Source: Phytophthora colocasiae
Lineage: Eukaryota > Oomycota > Peronosporomycetes > Peronosporales > Peronosporaceae
Direction: 5' to 3'
Assembly: GCA_018806915.1 (NCBI GenBank)
Contig: JAGKQI010000002.1
Span: 34,096-98,095 of the forward strand
DNA length: 64,000 nt
Made by a program: the position numbers and the translations under genes. Under the pieces are notes generated by a model, which was not told the DNA's origin, did not search any database, and saw only the letters and a program-made list of their open reading frames with translations. Shown here piece by piece: positions 22,700 through 34,551 of this stretch (position 1 is its first letter; every line of letters starts with the position of its first letter).

Positions 22700-23690
22700 G
22701 CAGTTGCAGCGCTGCGATACGTCGGTGGTCGATCAGGAGCTGCCTGCAAGTGCTGTCGCGCAGAAAAAAAAGCTGACAAAAAACACGAGCTGATGCGAAG
22801 CAGACCCCTGCTGAGCAGTCCCCACCATCGGCAGGAACGCCTTCCGCTCCTGCCAAGTCATCTACGTCTAGGGCTACCCAACAAGCGCGCAATGCATCTG
22901 AAAGGGGAAAAGGAAGGCCTCCTCTAAGAAATCCCGGTCAAAACGCCGTCATACTTGAACGTGGCTTCACGTGGCTATTGCTGCACTGTTGCCGTGTAAA
23001 ATACTAATACATTATTACTACGGAATGTACAGAGGAAGCTATTACGGAAGTGCGCCAACATGACCCGAACGATCCGGAGTTTCGTGTTCCAGATGATGAT
23101 CCGGATCATACCGAACAGTCTATTCCGGATGTGATTCATATCGCTATGTAGAGCGACGAAGACACTGTTCCGGATCTACCTGTGGCTACAGAGGAAGAAC
23201 CAGTAGACCTTACTACACGAAATCCTCGCGTCGTGGCATTGGATGGTTTTGACTCGGATGACTTTCTTATGACGTCGCGCCGTGACCGGCTTTTTGAACC
23301 GGTGGACCCGGACGATTTGAACGTTGGGAAAGAGGACTGGTTGCTGGAGCTGGACTCGGAAGTTGAAGGTTATGAAAACACTATCCTAGCAGACAAGGAT
23401 ACTCAAGACGAAAGTGCAGGAGCTGTTAGTAGCCCCAGAGACTCCTCAGTCGCACATTCTCCAGCAAACGGTAGCTATGTAAGGTGTGCTCCGCCATGAC
23501 GCGACCGGTACTCGCCGCTACGAGAGTTGCTTCTTCTGCCGGGCTTGTTCGATAGCGAAGAAGGGCCGCGTCGCGCTGTGTAACAAGGCTCGCCACTTGG
23601 ATTAAGGCAGCGACCTCACGTGCAGCCAGGTGTGGCACCAGATTTGGCGAAACGGAGCTGCCGTCCCTCCCCATTTGCAGGACAAGATAA
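22700..23690 (+). pseudogene. internally deleted transposase remnant, PiggyBac-like
   Basis: A low-complexity basic segment near 22800-22930 (SAPAKSSTSRATQQARNASE) is followed after ~100 bp by an acidic N-terminal region 23020-23499 (FDSDDFLMTSRRDRLFEPVD, WLLELDSEV), with one stop at 23150. The frame at ~23490-23690 then reads RYESCFFCRACSIAKKGRVA and TCSQVWHQIWRNGA with one stop, which looks like the C-terminal cysteine-rich domain of PiggyBac-type (DDE_Tnp_1_7) transposases. The catalytic middle is missing. Family assignment is from the cysteine pattern and the acidic head only. Confidence 0.4.
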
Positions 23691-23760
23691 GGTTTGTCAG
23701 CAAGTGCAGAGTAGACGACGGCAATAGCGAGGAAGACATTTGGTAAACGAAATAATGATA

Positions 23761-23820
23761 GTCATTTTTGGCGCGAGTAAGTCGTTTTTGGCGCGAGTAA
23801 GTCGTTTTTGGCGCGAGTAG
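23761..23820. repeat. three tandem 20-bp units
   Basis: GTCGTTTTTGGCGCGAGTAA three times, with one substitution in the first unit and one in the last base. No gene overlaps. GGCGCG cores resemble transcription-factor sites, but this is only a resemblance. Confidence 0.93.
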
Positions 23821-24527
23821 ACGCTAGTAAATATTGCACATCGTAACGGTTTTGCCAGGAGATCGCAATGCAGAGTTTATTGAGTCGACTTTGTACAGCT
23901 AATCCCTCCATGTAAGCCAATCATATTGCATGATGGCGCTACGTGGCACGCGAAAGGGCTTGATACATGATATATAGTACTGATTTTCCGGTATATGTTA
24001 ATTCATATAATAAGTATTCCGGAAAATCCGGAAGATCAGCCGGTGTAGAGGGGTTAATTCAATTTTTACTTTTTACTTTTTACTTTGTATTTTATATTAT
24101 TTCTTTTTACTTTTTGTTATAACCGAATTATTTTGCTTTAACGTTGCTTGCTTTACTCTCTTCTTGCTGTTAACGTTCCCCCACGGCACTCACTGAAAAT
24201 ATCTTCCACAAATAAATCGAAGTCCCCGCACTCGACACCAACCTTTCTCTTACAGACAACGACGGCACTCACTGAAAAATAAGGAAAATCCGCCATGAAT
24301 AAAACCCTCTAAAACTATGTCTACAGATATATATATACAACTTGGTAATCTTTAAGCGATTTCACCGTTGTTGTTTTCTGCTTTACACTTAATCCTTTTA
24401 CGAGTTATCGCTCATTGTGTATTCAGATCAGGCGGGAAACGATGGGTTTTACACGGACAATATCGTGTATAGACAGATTTTTCAGTCCAACTAAGTGGTC
24501 CAAAAATAATACACGCTATATGCATTT
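23821..24527. other. AT-rich intergenic DNA with simple sequence
   Basis: Includes TTTTTAC-type simple repeats at ~24063-24115 and two copies of CGGCACTCACTGAAAA (near 24184 and 24255). No gene seen up to the Copia target site ACTAC at 24528. Confidence 0.6.
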
Positions 24528-24532
24528 ACTAC

Positions 24533-24666
24533 TGTATGTGCTGCGTGGCACTGGGTCAAGTCAGGACGGTCAGGCAACTGATGACACTAAGCAAGTCCAT
24601 CATTAGTTCCATAGTTCAGCCCTGTAATTAGTCAAATTCACTTCCTGATTTCCCCTCCAGACGACA
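24533..24666 (+). repeat. Copia 5' LTR (134 bp)
   Basis: Begins TGTATGTGCTGCG and ends GACGACA. It differs from the 3' LTR at five positions by eye. Confidence 0.93.
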
Positions 24667-24672
24667 GGTTAA

Positions 24673-25659
24673 CAGCCGTTTATCACTCTACCGCTCCGTC
24701 AATCCGCCAGAAGCCGCTCTCCCTCCCCTTATGCTGAGATTGAGCGCGAGCCTGATGCCCCGGTCGCCGCTGCCCGTGGCATCCCGACCCAGCCCACCAC
24801 CACGTCGGGCCCCAAACCCCCGATTAACCTTAAGCTTATCACCATCGAACCGTTTGGTGGTGAGGTCAAGGACAGCTACATTGACGCGGGCGCCTACAAC
24901 TGGTTTCAGCGTTTCAAGGTGCAAGTCAGCGACGCGGAGACACTCAGCGGATACAAGTGGAGTGAGCCTGTCAAATGCAGCGTCCTTTCCTCACGTCTCG
25001 CTGACACTGCTTCGACATGGTACACGCGCCACAGAGCAACGCTGCCCACGTCGCCGCTTCGTGACTTGGGTGCTGCACTTGTCGACCAATTCCGCTGTCG
25101 ACTCCCCATTCAGCAACCAGCCATCCAACTCGCGCAGATGAAGAAGCTTCCGCTAGAAACGTACTTCGAGTACGCCCACCGACTCTCTCAGGTTGCCGCT
25201 GGTCTTAATCAAGGACGAATTAATGACTACACGGAGCAGCAAGCGCTCAGCACGTTCGTCAACTGGGCGTATCCTTATCATCGGGACACGATGCTAGCTC
25301 AACTTGATTTAGAGGCTGTCGACGCTTCTGCGGAACTCGACAAAGCTGTACTGCTCATCACGCGCATCGCCAAGTCTGATGGGCAAATGCTCAAACGTGC
25401 CTTTGATTCTGTTCATGACACTGGTGACAGCAAAGGTGAAGGCAAGAAGCCCCGTGCCAGTCATGCCGCTGCTTCTACAGCCTCAACGGACAGACCTCGC
25501 CGCGCCAGGTATGACTTCAGCAATGACAAGTGCAAGACGTGTGGTCAACTTGGACACACCACGAAGTATCACGATCGTCATGTCCTGGTACAGCAGCGAG
25601 CTGGGTTTGCTGCTCGCGGGGAAGCAGCTCCCTCATCCGACAATGAGACCGATCAATGA
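24673..25659 (+). pseudogene. Copia Gag
   Basis: The frame is open from 24673 but no in-frame ATG precedes the conserved region, so the start is lost. The Gag core reads INLKLITIEPFGGEVKDSYI and FQRFKVQVSDAETLSGYKW. The C-terminal knuckle is CKTCGQLGHTTKYH, a CX2CX4HX4C pattern with the last cysteine replaced by histidine. It would package the Copia RNA. Confidence 0.82.
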
Positions 25660-25668
25660 GGATGCGGG

Positions 25669-27729
25669 GTGTCAGCGGACACCGAGATAAAACCGTTTGA
25701 CCCGGGCATCGGCCCTCATTCCCCCATGATTGACTTCGGCGCTTCATTCCACATGACGGGCGCACGCCACACTCTTTTCAATCTATCACCCTGTGACGAC
25801 CACCGTGTGGATTTCGCGGACGGGCGTCGTGTCGTCGGACAGGAGTGGGACGATCTTGTCGTACATGGCAGTGATAACAGTCCTACACTGAACAACGTCG
25901 TGTTTGCGCCAACGCTTGCTCAGCCCCTGCTATCTGTCTCTGCTCTTACTGCTGCGGGCTACAAGTGTGATTTTACGCCCACCGAATGCGTAGTTTACGG
26001 CAACCGATCCTGCGTGGCCGTCTTCGGCATGGTGTATACCCTGTACCAGCAGCGGGGAATGCTCTTGGCGCGAACACTCCGCCGGCGGAACATCGAGCCT
26101 CCAAGAATTACTTGGAAGATTGGTATCGCCTCCTCGGGCACTTGCATTATCAGGCTGTTCTTGACCTTGCCTCCAGTGGAAAAGTGTCGGGAATGCTTAT
26201 CGACGGCTCCCGTCAACTACCCATGTTTCCGTGCGAAATATGTGCGACGGGAAAGGCCCACATCCGAGCTGCTCCCAAGGTCAGCCACCGCCCCCAAGCC
26301 GAGAAGGATCAAGTGTGTCATATCAACCTGGCAGGTCCATTCCAACGCAGCTTCCACAAGAATCGCTGCTACATGGCTGCCAAGTGGCTTGGATACACGC
26401 ACGTGTTCTTCCTAAAAGAGAAAAGCGACGCATCGGCCGCCTTTCGTGACTATCTGAAGTTACTTAAGAACGTGGCGGCACTCCCCGAGTGTGTACTTTG
26501 CGCAGCAATGGAGGAGGCGAGTTTGTCAACTCCGACTTCGGGGAAACCTGCGCTGACGCTGGAATTGACCGTCACTACTCAGAACCGCACACACATTACC
26601 AGAATTGTGTTGCCGAGCGCACAAATCGCACCCTTGGCGATATGGCGCGATGTCTTCTTTTGCAAGCCAACGTCCCGCACTCTTTGTGAGAATACGCGAT
26701 ACGAGCGGCAGCTTACATGAGAAATCGGGTGATCTCACGTAGCTTCCCGTCCGACACTCCATATGCCCGTTTCCATGGTTCCCAACCATATCTCGCCGAG
26801 TTACACGCGTTTGGTGAAAACGTTGTGGTCATGCTACCCCCTACGCAACGCAGCACTGCCTACAAGTTCAAACCAACAGGCCAACGAGTAATCTTCATTG
26901 GCCACGATCACGTAAGGGTTACTTCGTATACATACGCGAGGGTGGTGCACGAGTCGTCCACAGTTGCAACGTCACGTTCTTGGGGTTGTCTGTGCTCGCA
27001 CCGACGCCAGCGTCGACGGTCGATCCACTCCAGCCAATCTCATTCGCTGACTCGGAGACGATGGCTTCTGCACCACTGACCCCTGCCCAACCTTCAGCAC
27101 CAACCACGCAATCTCGCGATGCGATGCGGGAAAGTGCCACTGCCAATGCTCCGAATGCCGCAGTCGAAACAGCAAGTGCAGGCTCAGAAATGGCAAGGCG
27201 CCGAAGATCGGAACGCATCGCAAACCGAAACATCGGCAGCGCGTTATTGGTGCTTGGTGAAGTCATGCAGGAACCGTTAACACTACAAGAGGCAAGGAAT
27301 TCACCTCAATGGCCACAGTGGAAAGAAGTCATAAAAGAAGAGATCGAAGCACTCCGTGCAAATGGGACGTTCACAGTCGTGACTCCCCCTGCTGATGCGC
27401 ATGTGATCGGAACAATGATTAACTTTCGTCTAAAGGGCGGTGCAAACGGCTCGATTGAAAGACTTCGGGCCCGTGTTTGTGCGCAAGGCTGTGGACAAGT
27501 TTATCTGGTTGATTATATTGACACGTATGCACCAGTGGTGAAACTAATCTCTATTCGGGTATTCATTGCAGAATGCAACCATCGAGGACTAAAGATTAGG
27601 CAGGGCGACGTACCCACAGCCTACGTGAAAGCCTGCCTCCGGGAAGTGATCTATGTTCGGCAACCAAAAGGCTTTAAGGAGGGTGAACGGGTCAAGTCTG
27701 GCTCCTCGCAAAAGCTCTTTATGGCTTAA
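25669..27729 (+). pseudogene. Copia protease, integrase and N-terminal reverse transcriptase
   Basis: Protease: the usual DSGAS reads DFGAS (25729-25743). The integrase zinc region (LGHLHYQ ... CEIC) lies around 26130-26250; the first catalytic aspartate is N (HINLAGP) and the second region is LRSNGGGEF rather than SDNGGEF, while AERTNRT keeps the glutamate. The RT N-terminus (WKEVIKEEIEALRANGTFTV) extends to a stop at 27729, after which it is legible in another frame up to the Gypsy insertion at 27805. Several frame changes and key-residue losses make the element inactive. Confidence 0.85.
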
Positions 27730-27805
27730 AGCAAGCGGGTCGGGAGTGGAATGCAGAATTGGACTCTTTCCTGAAGCTGTTAGGCTTCTCACCAACACGA
27801 GCTGA

Positions 27806-28266
27806 TGTAATGGGTCTACCTAGACCTATTAGATGGGCGTACACGTGCGCTTACGTGTATGAGGAAGCGTGCAATTAGAATAGACTTAATTTAAGTATAC
27901 TTATTTAAATAAGTATAATTAAATCAAATATAACTAAATTAAACTGCAAATACCGTAAAATGAGAACTGTTATTGAATTTGGCATAAGCCAATTATGGAC
28001 CTCCTAAAACTGTTTGTTATCTATTTCTAAAGGGGTCTGCCAACGTGTGGTTGGCAGAAACTCTGCTCAGTGATTGGTAGAAATCCGTTACTTTCTACCA
28101 ATAATATGCACAAATGCACACGAACCATCCAATAATGTGGTTCGCCCATGTATCCATTGGTGTGTACAGCACACCAAGGTCTGAGGCCCATTTCCAACCT
28201 CTAACAGTTATCCTAACTGTTAGAGTTACAAGTGGTACAACCACTTGTACGTGTAACCCCGTTACA
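27806..28266 (-). repeat. Gypsy 3' LTR (461 bp)
   Basis: Bounded by TG...CA. Contains hairpins at 28037-28057 (8-nt arms), 28073-28102 (11-nt arms), 28201-28223 (10-nt arms) and 28227-28249 (9-nt arms). Confidence 0.95.
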
Positions 28267-28279
28267 CCATCCCCCCGTT
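28267..28279 (-). promoter_or_regulatory. Gypsy polypurine tract
   Basis: On the minus strand AACGGGGGGATGG lies directly before the 3' LTR, the expected plus-strand primer. It fixes the element orientation. Confidence 0.75.
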
Positions 28280-28367
28280 AAGATTCGACGTATCGGTCTC
28301 GATACGTCAATCAACAGAACTTGACAAGACCGTCAAGTTCCCGAGAGAAATCCGAGTTCATTTCGCA

Positions 28368-29908
28368 ATGGACTCGCCAACGCCCACGTCTCCGTCCGCT
28401 TCTGAGGACGCGCAAGCCTCACCTGCTGCCTCTGCAGCAGGAACAACGACCTCAGCAGTGCTCACTAGCACTGCTGCTTCCAGCGGTCCGACAGAGAAGC
28501 TCTCTGTCACCAAGTACCATGCTCTCCATAAGGAGAAGCATGAGAAGAAGAAGAAGTCTTCTTCTCTAGCAGAGATTAAAAATCATGCTGTCCCTCTCAA
28601 AGAACTCTTTGGAGAGGACTACGAAGACATCCTCGACTACGAGGAGGATGTCGAGGAGGGGGAGGTTGATGTCAAGGCTCCCGCTCCCGTGTCTTCGTCC
28701 GAAGACACGTCAGACCCACCCGTGGGATCTCGACGACCTCGTGATGAGGCCTCGGAAGCTCGAAGCGTCCGCGCAGTGATGATGAAGCGTCCCCCATGTC
28801 GAGGGCGCTCACTGCCCCGCGCACTGATCCGCCAGTGCGCACGCCATGGATGCCTACTGAGGCAGAGATCCATGACCGGTTCGGTGCTAGTTCACCACCG
28901 AACCCGATACTGTTATACTCATGCAACAGTATCAACGACGACGACGTCGCCGCTAAGGTTGTCTTTGAGTCCGAGACTCAAAGACGCGACTACTATGTCG
29001 GGCTCTTCCATGAGCTCCGATACTATGCAGCGAAGAAGACTTCGCGCAAGAGCAAAGTGCCAGAGTGGCAGGCACTTTGTCAGTCGTGGAATGCCTTTGT
29101 TGATAACTTCAACAAAGACCCGAAGGCGTATCGCGAGCGCGTTGCTGCGGCTCGCGATCGCTACTACACTTACACTACGCGTGGTAAGTGTGAACGCCTC
29201 CATGATCAGTCCATGGAAGCGGGGATCCCATGTGCCGTTCCCTTTGGCACACCCTGTCCGTGTTGCCAACCTTTGGCAACACGTCTCACCGAAAGTGATC
29301 TCCTGGGGTACACGGTCGTCCGTGTACCCGAACACATCAAGGAACTCCGTGGTCGTATTGTGCCACGCAAAGCTCCGAGTGCTGTGGCTGACCGCAGCAC
29401 TCCTCGTGCAGGGTTTACCCCTGCAAGTTATGGTGGGCTTCGTACGCCCTCACCATTTCCGGAACGTCCTCCATCAGGACGTTCCGCGGCTCCCATGTAT
29501 CTCGATGGGGAGGAAATCCTCTCCAACGAATACGAAAACGAACCCCTTGAGAGTTCGTTCTCTTATGAGCCACAATCCGCTCAACAATCCAGCGGATCGC
29601 TCCACGCGCGTCGCGCAACGGCGGCGGAGGGGGTGGGAACACTACCTCAGCATGGTCAACGCTATGACCATGACGATCGTGCCCTGCACGATCGAGTTGC
29701 TGCGCTGGAGCAGACACAGAGCGCTGAGATAGCTGCTCTGAAGCAGGAGGTTCGTGTCCTCCGTGCTGAGGTCTGCGAGGCAGCTCAGACTGCCTCGAAC
29801 CTCTCGTCCGGTCTTGGGACGAGAGTGAACCGGTTGATCGACCGTGTCGACGGTCTCGAGAAGGCCTTCCAGGCCTCTCGCACTCCTCAGTCGGACTACC
29901 AACCCTAG
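28368..29908 (+). CDS. antisense accessory ORF of the Gypsy element, one frameshift
   Basis: Opposite strand to gag-pol, about 510 codons from ATG 28368, with one frame change near 28780 (EASEARSVR then SDDEASPMSRALTAP). Composition is protein-like: a Ser/Thr/Ala N-terminus, a KEKHEKKKKSSSLAEIKNH basic stretch, an acidic stretch (EDILDYEEDVEEGEVD), a central part with QRRDYYVGLFHELRYYAAKK and CCQPLATRL, and a C-terminal coiled coil (IAALKQEVRVLRAEVCEAAQ, LIDRVDGLEKAFQ). Its 3' ~490 bp overlap the chromodomain codons. No family recognised. Antisense ORFs in this position are known from some plant Gypsy lineages; a Gag- or nucleic-acid-binding role would be speculation. Confidence 0.6.
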
Positions 29909-32900
29909 GTAGTCCGTGCTGCACGTACGGCTTCAACCACCCGACGTAGAAGGTCGGGTGGAGCCTCATGCTGAACGGTATGTCCAGCCGGTACGCGTTG
30001 CCGTGCCGTTCAAGTACTTGAACGGCCCAATGAATCTTGGAGCAAGCTTGCTTGCTCCAAAGTCAGACACTGCATGTCTAGGTAGGTTTTGTGTAGCTAA
30101 CAAAACTAATGAACCCTTTTCGAATTCATTTGTGTTGCCTCTACCAACAGTATCAGCGTTCAGCTTCTGTCGATCGACAGAAGCTGCGATAGCATCCTGG
30201 ACAAACCGTATGACGGCTTGTCTTCGCTGGACAAAGTCTAGCGCACCCGAGCTGAATCCATTCAGCTTGCCGCCCTTGTCAGCAGCAGGCCCTGCCTGCT
30301 CGCTATCATCTCTCATGTCTGTGCCCGGCACAGACATCGCGCGCTCGTTCCTGCTCGAACGAGACGTCGCACGCGTCACCGCAGCTGATAGTGTGCTGCT
30401 ATCAGTTGCATTCTGCGGTTGTTTGGACGCAACCGTAGATCCTCCCCCACTTAAGGAGGAAGCTACCCCGCCGAGCATGCTCGGCAATCGTGGATGCCTC
30501 ATGGCATTCACGTAGAACGGTGTATGCCCTGTCGAGGCATGCACCGAGTTGTTGATGGCAAACTCTGCCATCGGCAAGCACTCGCTCCAATGCGGGAACG
30601 AGTGAGCGTAGCTCTTCAACGTGTCACCCAGTACAACGGTTGACACGTTCGGTCTGTCCGTCCGTCTGCGGATGATCCGCAGTCGACATTGATAACTGTG
30701 AGCCAAGAAGTGTAAACACTTCTTGCCAGAACCGCGCTGTGAAGCGTGGATCACGGTCCGACACAATGTCGAGCAGCATGCCATGGTGTTTGAACACCAT
30801 GTCAACAAACAGTCGCGCAGTCTGCGCGGCTGTAACAGTAGCCGGGACGGCAGCAAGATGAACCATCTTGCTGAATCGGCCCACAAAGACAACGATGCCC
30901 GTCCTCCGCTTGCTGTCAGGCGGAAGACCGAAGACAAAGTCCATGGACATGGACTGCCAACACTCCGACGGAGTCGGTAGTGATTGAAGAGGAGCCTGCG
31001 AGAACTGCGCAGGCTTCACGCGTTGACAAACCTCGCAAGCACGTACGTACTTGCGTACCCACTTGTACTGGTGGTGCCAGTAGAAGTCACGCGTGAGAAG
31101 AGTGTATGTCTTCTCACGACCCGGATGCCCTGCCGTGGGGGCATCGTGATACTCGAACATGATCCTCAATCGGAGGTCATGATCATTCGGAACGACAATG
31201 CGATCCGCATTGTCGTCTACTGCACTGTACAACAGTAGGCCTTCGTGTACACGATAGCGGTGTACACGAGCTCGAAGATGAGGGGTTAGCTTCCGACGTG
31301 TCACGTCGGAAGGTGCTGCGAGGAACTCCAGCAGCCCCTTCGCGTCTGCATCCCTTGCATACGCGTTCTTCACGTCGTCAATCAACGTTGACGACGGCAC
31401 ACTTGTCCTCACGACGCCAACAGCGTTGGCGTCGACCGTCTCCGCATAGTCAGATCGACGCGATAACGCGTCGGCCACTACATTGAGTCTTCCGGGTTTG
31501 TACTCCACCCGGAAGTTGTACTCCGCGAAGAAGGACAACCATCTCGCCATACGTTGCGAGATGTGCGGCGACTTAATCGCCGTACGCAATGGTGCGTGGT
31601 CTGTATAGACCACGAACGGTCTACTCCCAAGTAGATACACTCGGAACTTTGCGAGTGCATACTTCATGGCAAGGAGCTCCTTGTCATGTACGGGATAGTT
31701 ACGCTCAGCTGGCTTCAGCTGACGCGATTGATAGTAGACTACACGATCACGCCCTTCGTGATCGTGTTGCATCAATGCACATCCGATTGCAAAGTCGGAT
31801 GCATCGCACACTACGTGGAATGGACGATCTTGGTCCGCCACGGCCAAGATCGGCGCTTCAGTCAAGCCCTGCTTGACTGCACCGAATGCCTCCTCGCACT
31901 CGGTCGTCCAAATCCACTCAGCTTCTTTCTTAAGAAGCTGTGACAACGGGCGAATCTTGCCCGCATAGTTCTCCACGTACTTGCACAAGTACGTGGCAAG
32001 CCCAAGGAACTGCCTCAGTTCCTTCACATTGGATGGCGTGGGCCATTCATTGATCACTCTGACCTTCTCTGGGTCAGGACGCACGCCGTCTTTCCCCACG
32101 AGACACCCCAGCACGGGTATCTCGCTCGCCCCGAAGATACACTTCTTCAGGTTCGCATAGAGCTTATGTTTCCTCATAAGCTCTAGCAGCTTCCGGAGAT
32201 GCACCTTGTGCATCTCAATGTCCGTCTTCCCGTTCACAGCCCGGCTGTGGACGAACACGTCGTCGAAGTAGCTCGGTGCGAAGTCGCGCACCGAGCGCAA
32301 TAGATGTGTCACGCATCTATTGAACGTCGCAGGGGCATTCTTAAGCCCCTGTGGCATGACGAGCCACTCCCAAAGCATACCGCTTGGAGTGCTTACCGCT
32401 GTGAGAGGGATGTCCCTCTCACGCATGAGGATCTGGTAGAATCCATCACGCAGATCTAGAGCACTGAAGATAGTGCTCAAGGCCATCGAATCGATGATAA
32501 CATCTTTTCGCGGTATCGGCGTCTGCGCCGGTATCGTCGCATCGTTCAACTTGTTGTACGCATGAACGATGCGCCAGCCGCCCTGTGGTTTCTTAACACA
32601 GAACGTTGGAGCACTGTGCGGGGACTTCGATTCCCGCACTTGACCTGCAAGACGACGACTTTCAAAGAAGTCGTCGATCGCTTGCACTTGTTCACGCGGC
32701 AATGGCCACTGCCGTGTAACACAGTACTTCGTGCCCGGCACGAGATCAATCTCGTGCTGTACGCCCTTATCCTTCGGAAGCTCCGAAGGAATCTCGTCCG
32801 GGAGTACATCCTTGTACTCCCACAGAATCTCGTAATAGGGACTCGACTTCAACGAGTCCCAACTCTGCTCCTCGAAGCGTTGCTTCTTGGTCTTCGCACT

Positions 32901-33572
32901 GAGGGGGTCATCGCCCTCAGTGATCCCATCGACGACGAGCTGCTTCAGCTCCTCGGCTTCGCGATCCATTTTCTCGATATCCGAGAGAATGCAAATTTGT
33001 TCGATGCGTCCATCGTACAATTCTCGCGCGAAGCGCTTCCAACTCATCGTTGGAAGTGCGGTCAACGCCGACGCACTCGTCGGCGGATTCTCCAACCGCA
33101 TCCTCTGGTACTGTAACCCAGTACCAGTACGTGTCAAGACGTTCAACGTCTCGACACTCGGTGTCTGCACTGCAGATACACCCGTCTCAGTCCCGGACTG
33201 AGACTCGCGCAGCTCCCTGAGCTTGCGCCGCGAAGGTCTACAGTGGAGCCCGGCTCCAGGTGCTCCACGTCCAAGGCATCGCACCTTGGACGGGACGTTA
33301 TCGCAATCGTCAGCGGATTCCTTCCGCTGACTCGCACTATCAAGCCCGGCTTGAGTGCCGCTCATCGCGTGCAGCGCTGCTGCACGTGAGCACGCAGGTT
33401 GTTCGGGTGCTGGGCGTTTGCAACCGCCAGCACCTCCTGCCGCGCAGTCGGTTCCCTGAACCGCTGCGCCTCCATCCGCTCCCGGAGCGGATAAAGCAAC
33501 CGCATCGTCGACTCCCGGAGTCGACGTGCTCTCGCTAGCTTCCTGCGCTAGCGAGTGTTCGCTTGTACACAT
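29415..33572 (-). pseudogene. Gypsy reverse transcriptase, RNase H, integrase and chromodomain
   Basis: ATG 33572 opens a low-complexity head, then RT (YFDD box at 32259-32270, APTFCVKKPQGGWRIVHAYN upstream). RNase H follows (FHVVCDASDFAIG, VVYTDHAPLRTAI), then the integrase zinc region (HPGREKTY ... CEVCQRVK) and catalytic acids (MDFVFGLPP, VSDRDPRF, HPQTDGQTERVNR). A one-base shift follows NR near 30630, and reading continues VLGDTLKSYAHSFPHW; a second shift near 29990 leads to MRLHPTFYVGWLKPY. The C-terminal chromodomain is VRFRIRWRGFPPHRDTWEP. All catalytic acids are present; only the frames are broken. Confidence 0.93.
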
Positions 33573-33790
33573 ATCGTCAGCTCCCAGAGCTGACGCACGT
33601 TCGCTAGTTCCCGGAACTAGCAGCGAACGTTCGCCTGTACACGCATCATCAGCTCCCGGAGCTGATGCACGATCGCTAGTTCCCAGAACTAGCAGCGACG
33701 CGCCAGTGGCGTCAGCTCCCAGAGCTGACGCACGCCTTTCGGTTCCCCGAATATTATTTTCTTCGTCAACTCCCAGAGTTGACGCGACGT
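33501..33790. repeat. tandem hairpin block in the gag-pol spacer
   Basis: A run of similar palindromes with 9-10 nt arms and mostly 3-nt loops CCA/CCG: 33506-33526, 33531-33555, 33575-33595, 33709-33731 and others. They fall into roughly 80-bp units that alternate a GTCAGCTC/GAGCTGAC hairpin with a GCTAGTTC/GAACTAGC hairpin. Confidence 0.9.
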
Positions 33791-34020
33791 CGTCGGCGCG
33801 ACCCTTGGAGGCTTAAAGTACCTCCAAGGATACCGGTAATACCGGTATTTTACCTTCTCTCAGGTGAATCGCATTCACCTGACCATCACTCATGTGACCG
33901 CGACCCTTCGGCTCAGATTTCTGAGTCGACACACATTTTTCTCACAACGACTCCCGGAGTCGTTGATGGTCGCCGGCGGCGATTGGAGGCAGCGGCGGCC
34001 GCTGCTGCCTCAACTGGGGA

Positions 34021-34551
34021 TTAACATGCACCGGCCGGTGTATGTGCAGCACTGACAGGGCCATCGCTCTCTGTCGCGCATGTGTTGTTGAAGCGTACGA
34101 GCGTACGCTTCTCCCAGTTGATCACCGGGTCATGCCGTGCAAGCCACGGCATGCCTAATACCAAGTCGAACTTATCGTCTAGATCCAAGACGATAAGATC
34201 TTCTACAAACGTCCTTCGTTTGTAAGAGAAGCGCACACGGACTACGCGCTTCTCAGTCCTCACGGTGGCACCTGTTGCCAACCGCACCTCCAACACGCCG
34301 CGAGGCGTGTCGGCCTCCTCGAAGTCAAGCCTTCGAAGACTTCCCTGTCGAACAAAGTTGTTCGACGCGCCCGAGTCCACTAGGGCACGAAGAGAGTTCA
34401 CTCTCTTCGACATCACGTTCAGGATGACAAGCTTTGGCTTGTCATCTTGCAGCTTACAGCGAGAAACCTTCTCGCTGGGGGCAGCAGTCCTCATCGTCGC
34501 GTGTCCAAGCTTGGACACGCGAGACTGCATCACCAGTAGGACGCCCCGCGC
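34021..34551 (-). CDS. Gypsy retropepsin-type protease
   Basis: In the same frame as gag, separated from it only by a TAG stop at 34552-34554. The active site is ALVDSGASNNFV, and DLVLGMPWLARHDPVINW follows, as in Ty3/gypsy proteases. The frame ends with TAA at 34021. Read-through of the TAG is one way it could be expressed; the hairpin at 34497-34522 lies about 30 nt downstream of the stop. Confidence 0.82.
   Translation of the reverse strand, partial: ARGVLLVMQSRVSKLGHATMRTAAPSEKVSRCKLQDDKPKLVILNVMSKRVNSLRALVDSGASNNFVRQGSLRRLDFEEADTPRGVLEVRLATGATVRTEKRVVRVRFSYKRRTFVEDLIVLDLDDKFDLVLGMPWLARHDPVINWEKRTLVRFNNTCATESDGPVSAAHTPAGAC

Noticed and set aside
22537..22892. Minus-strand ORF of 113 codons
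   Set aside because: Antisense to the low-complexity head of the transposase remnant, and no conserved pattern.
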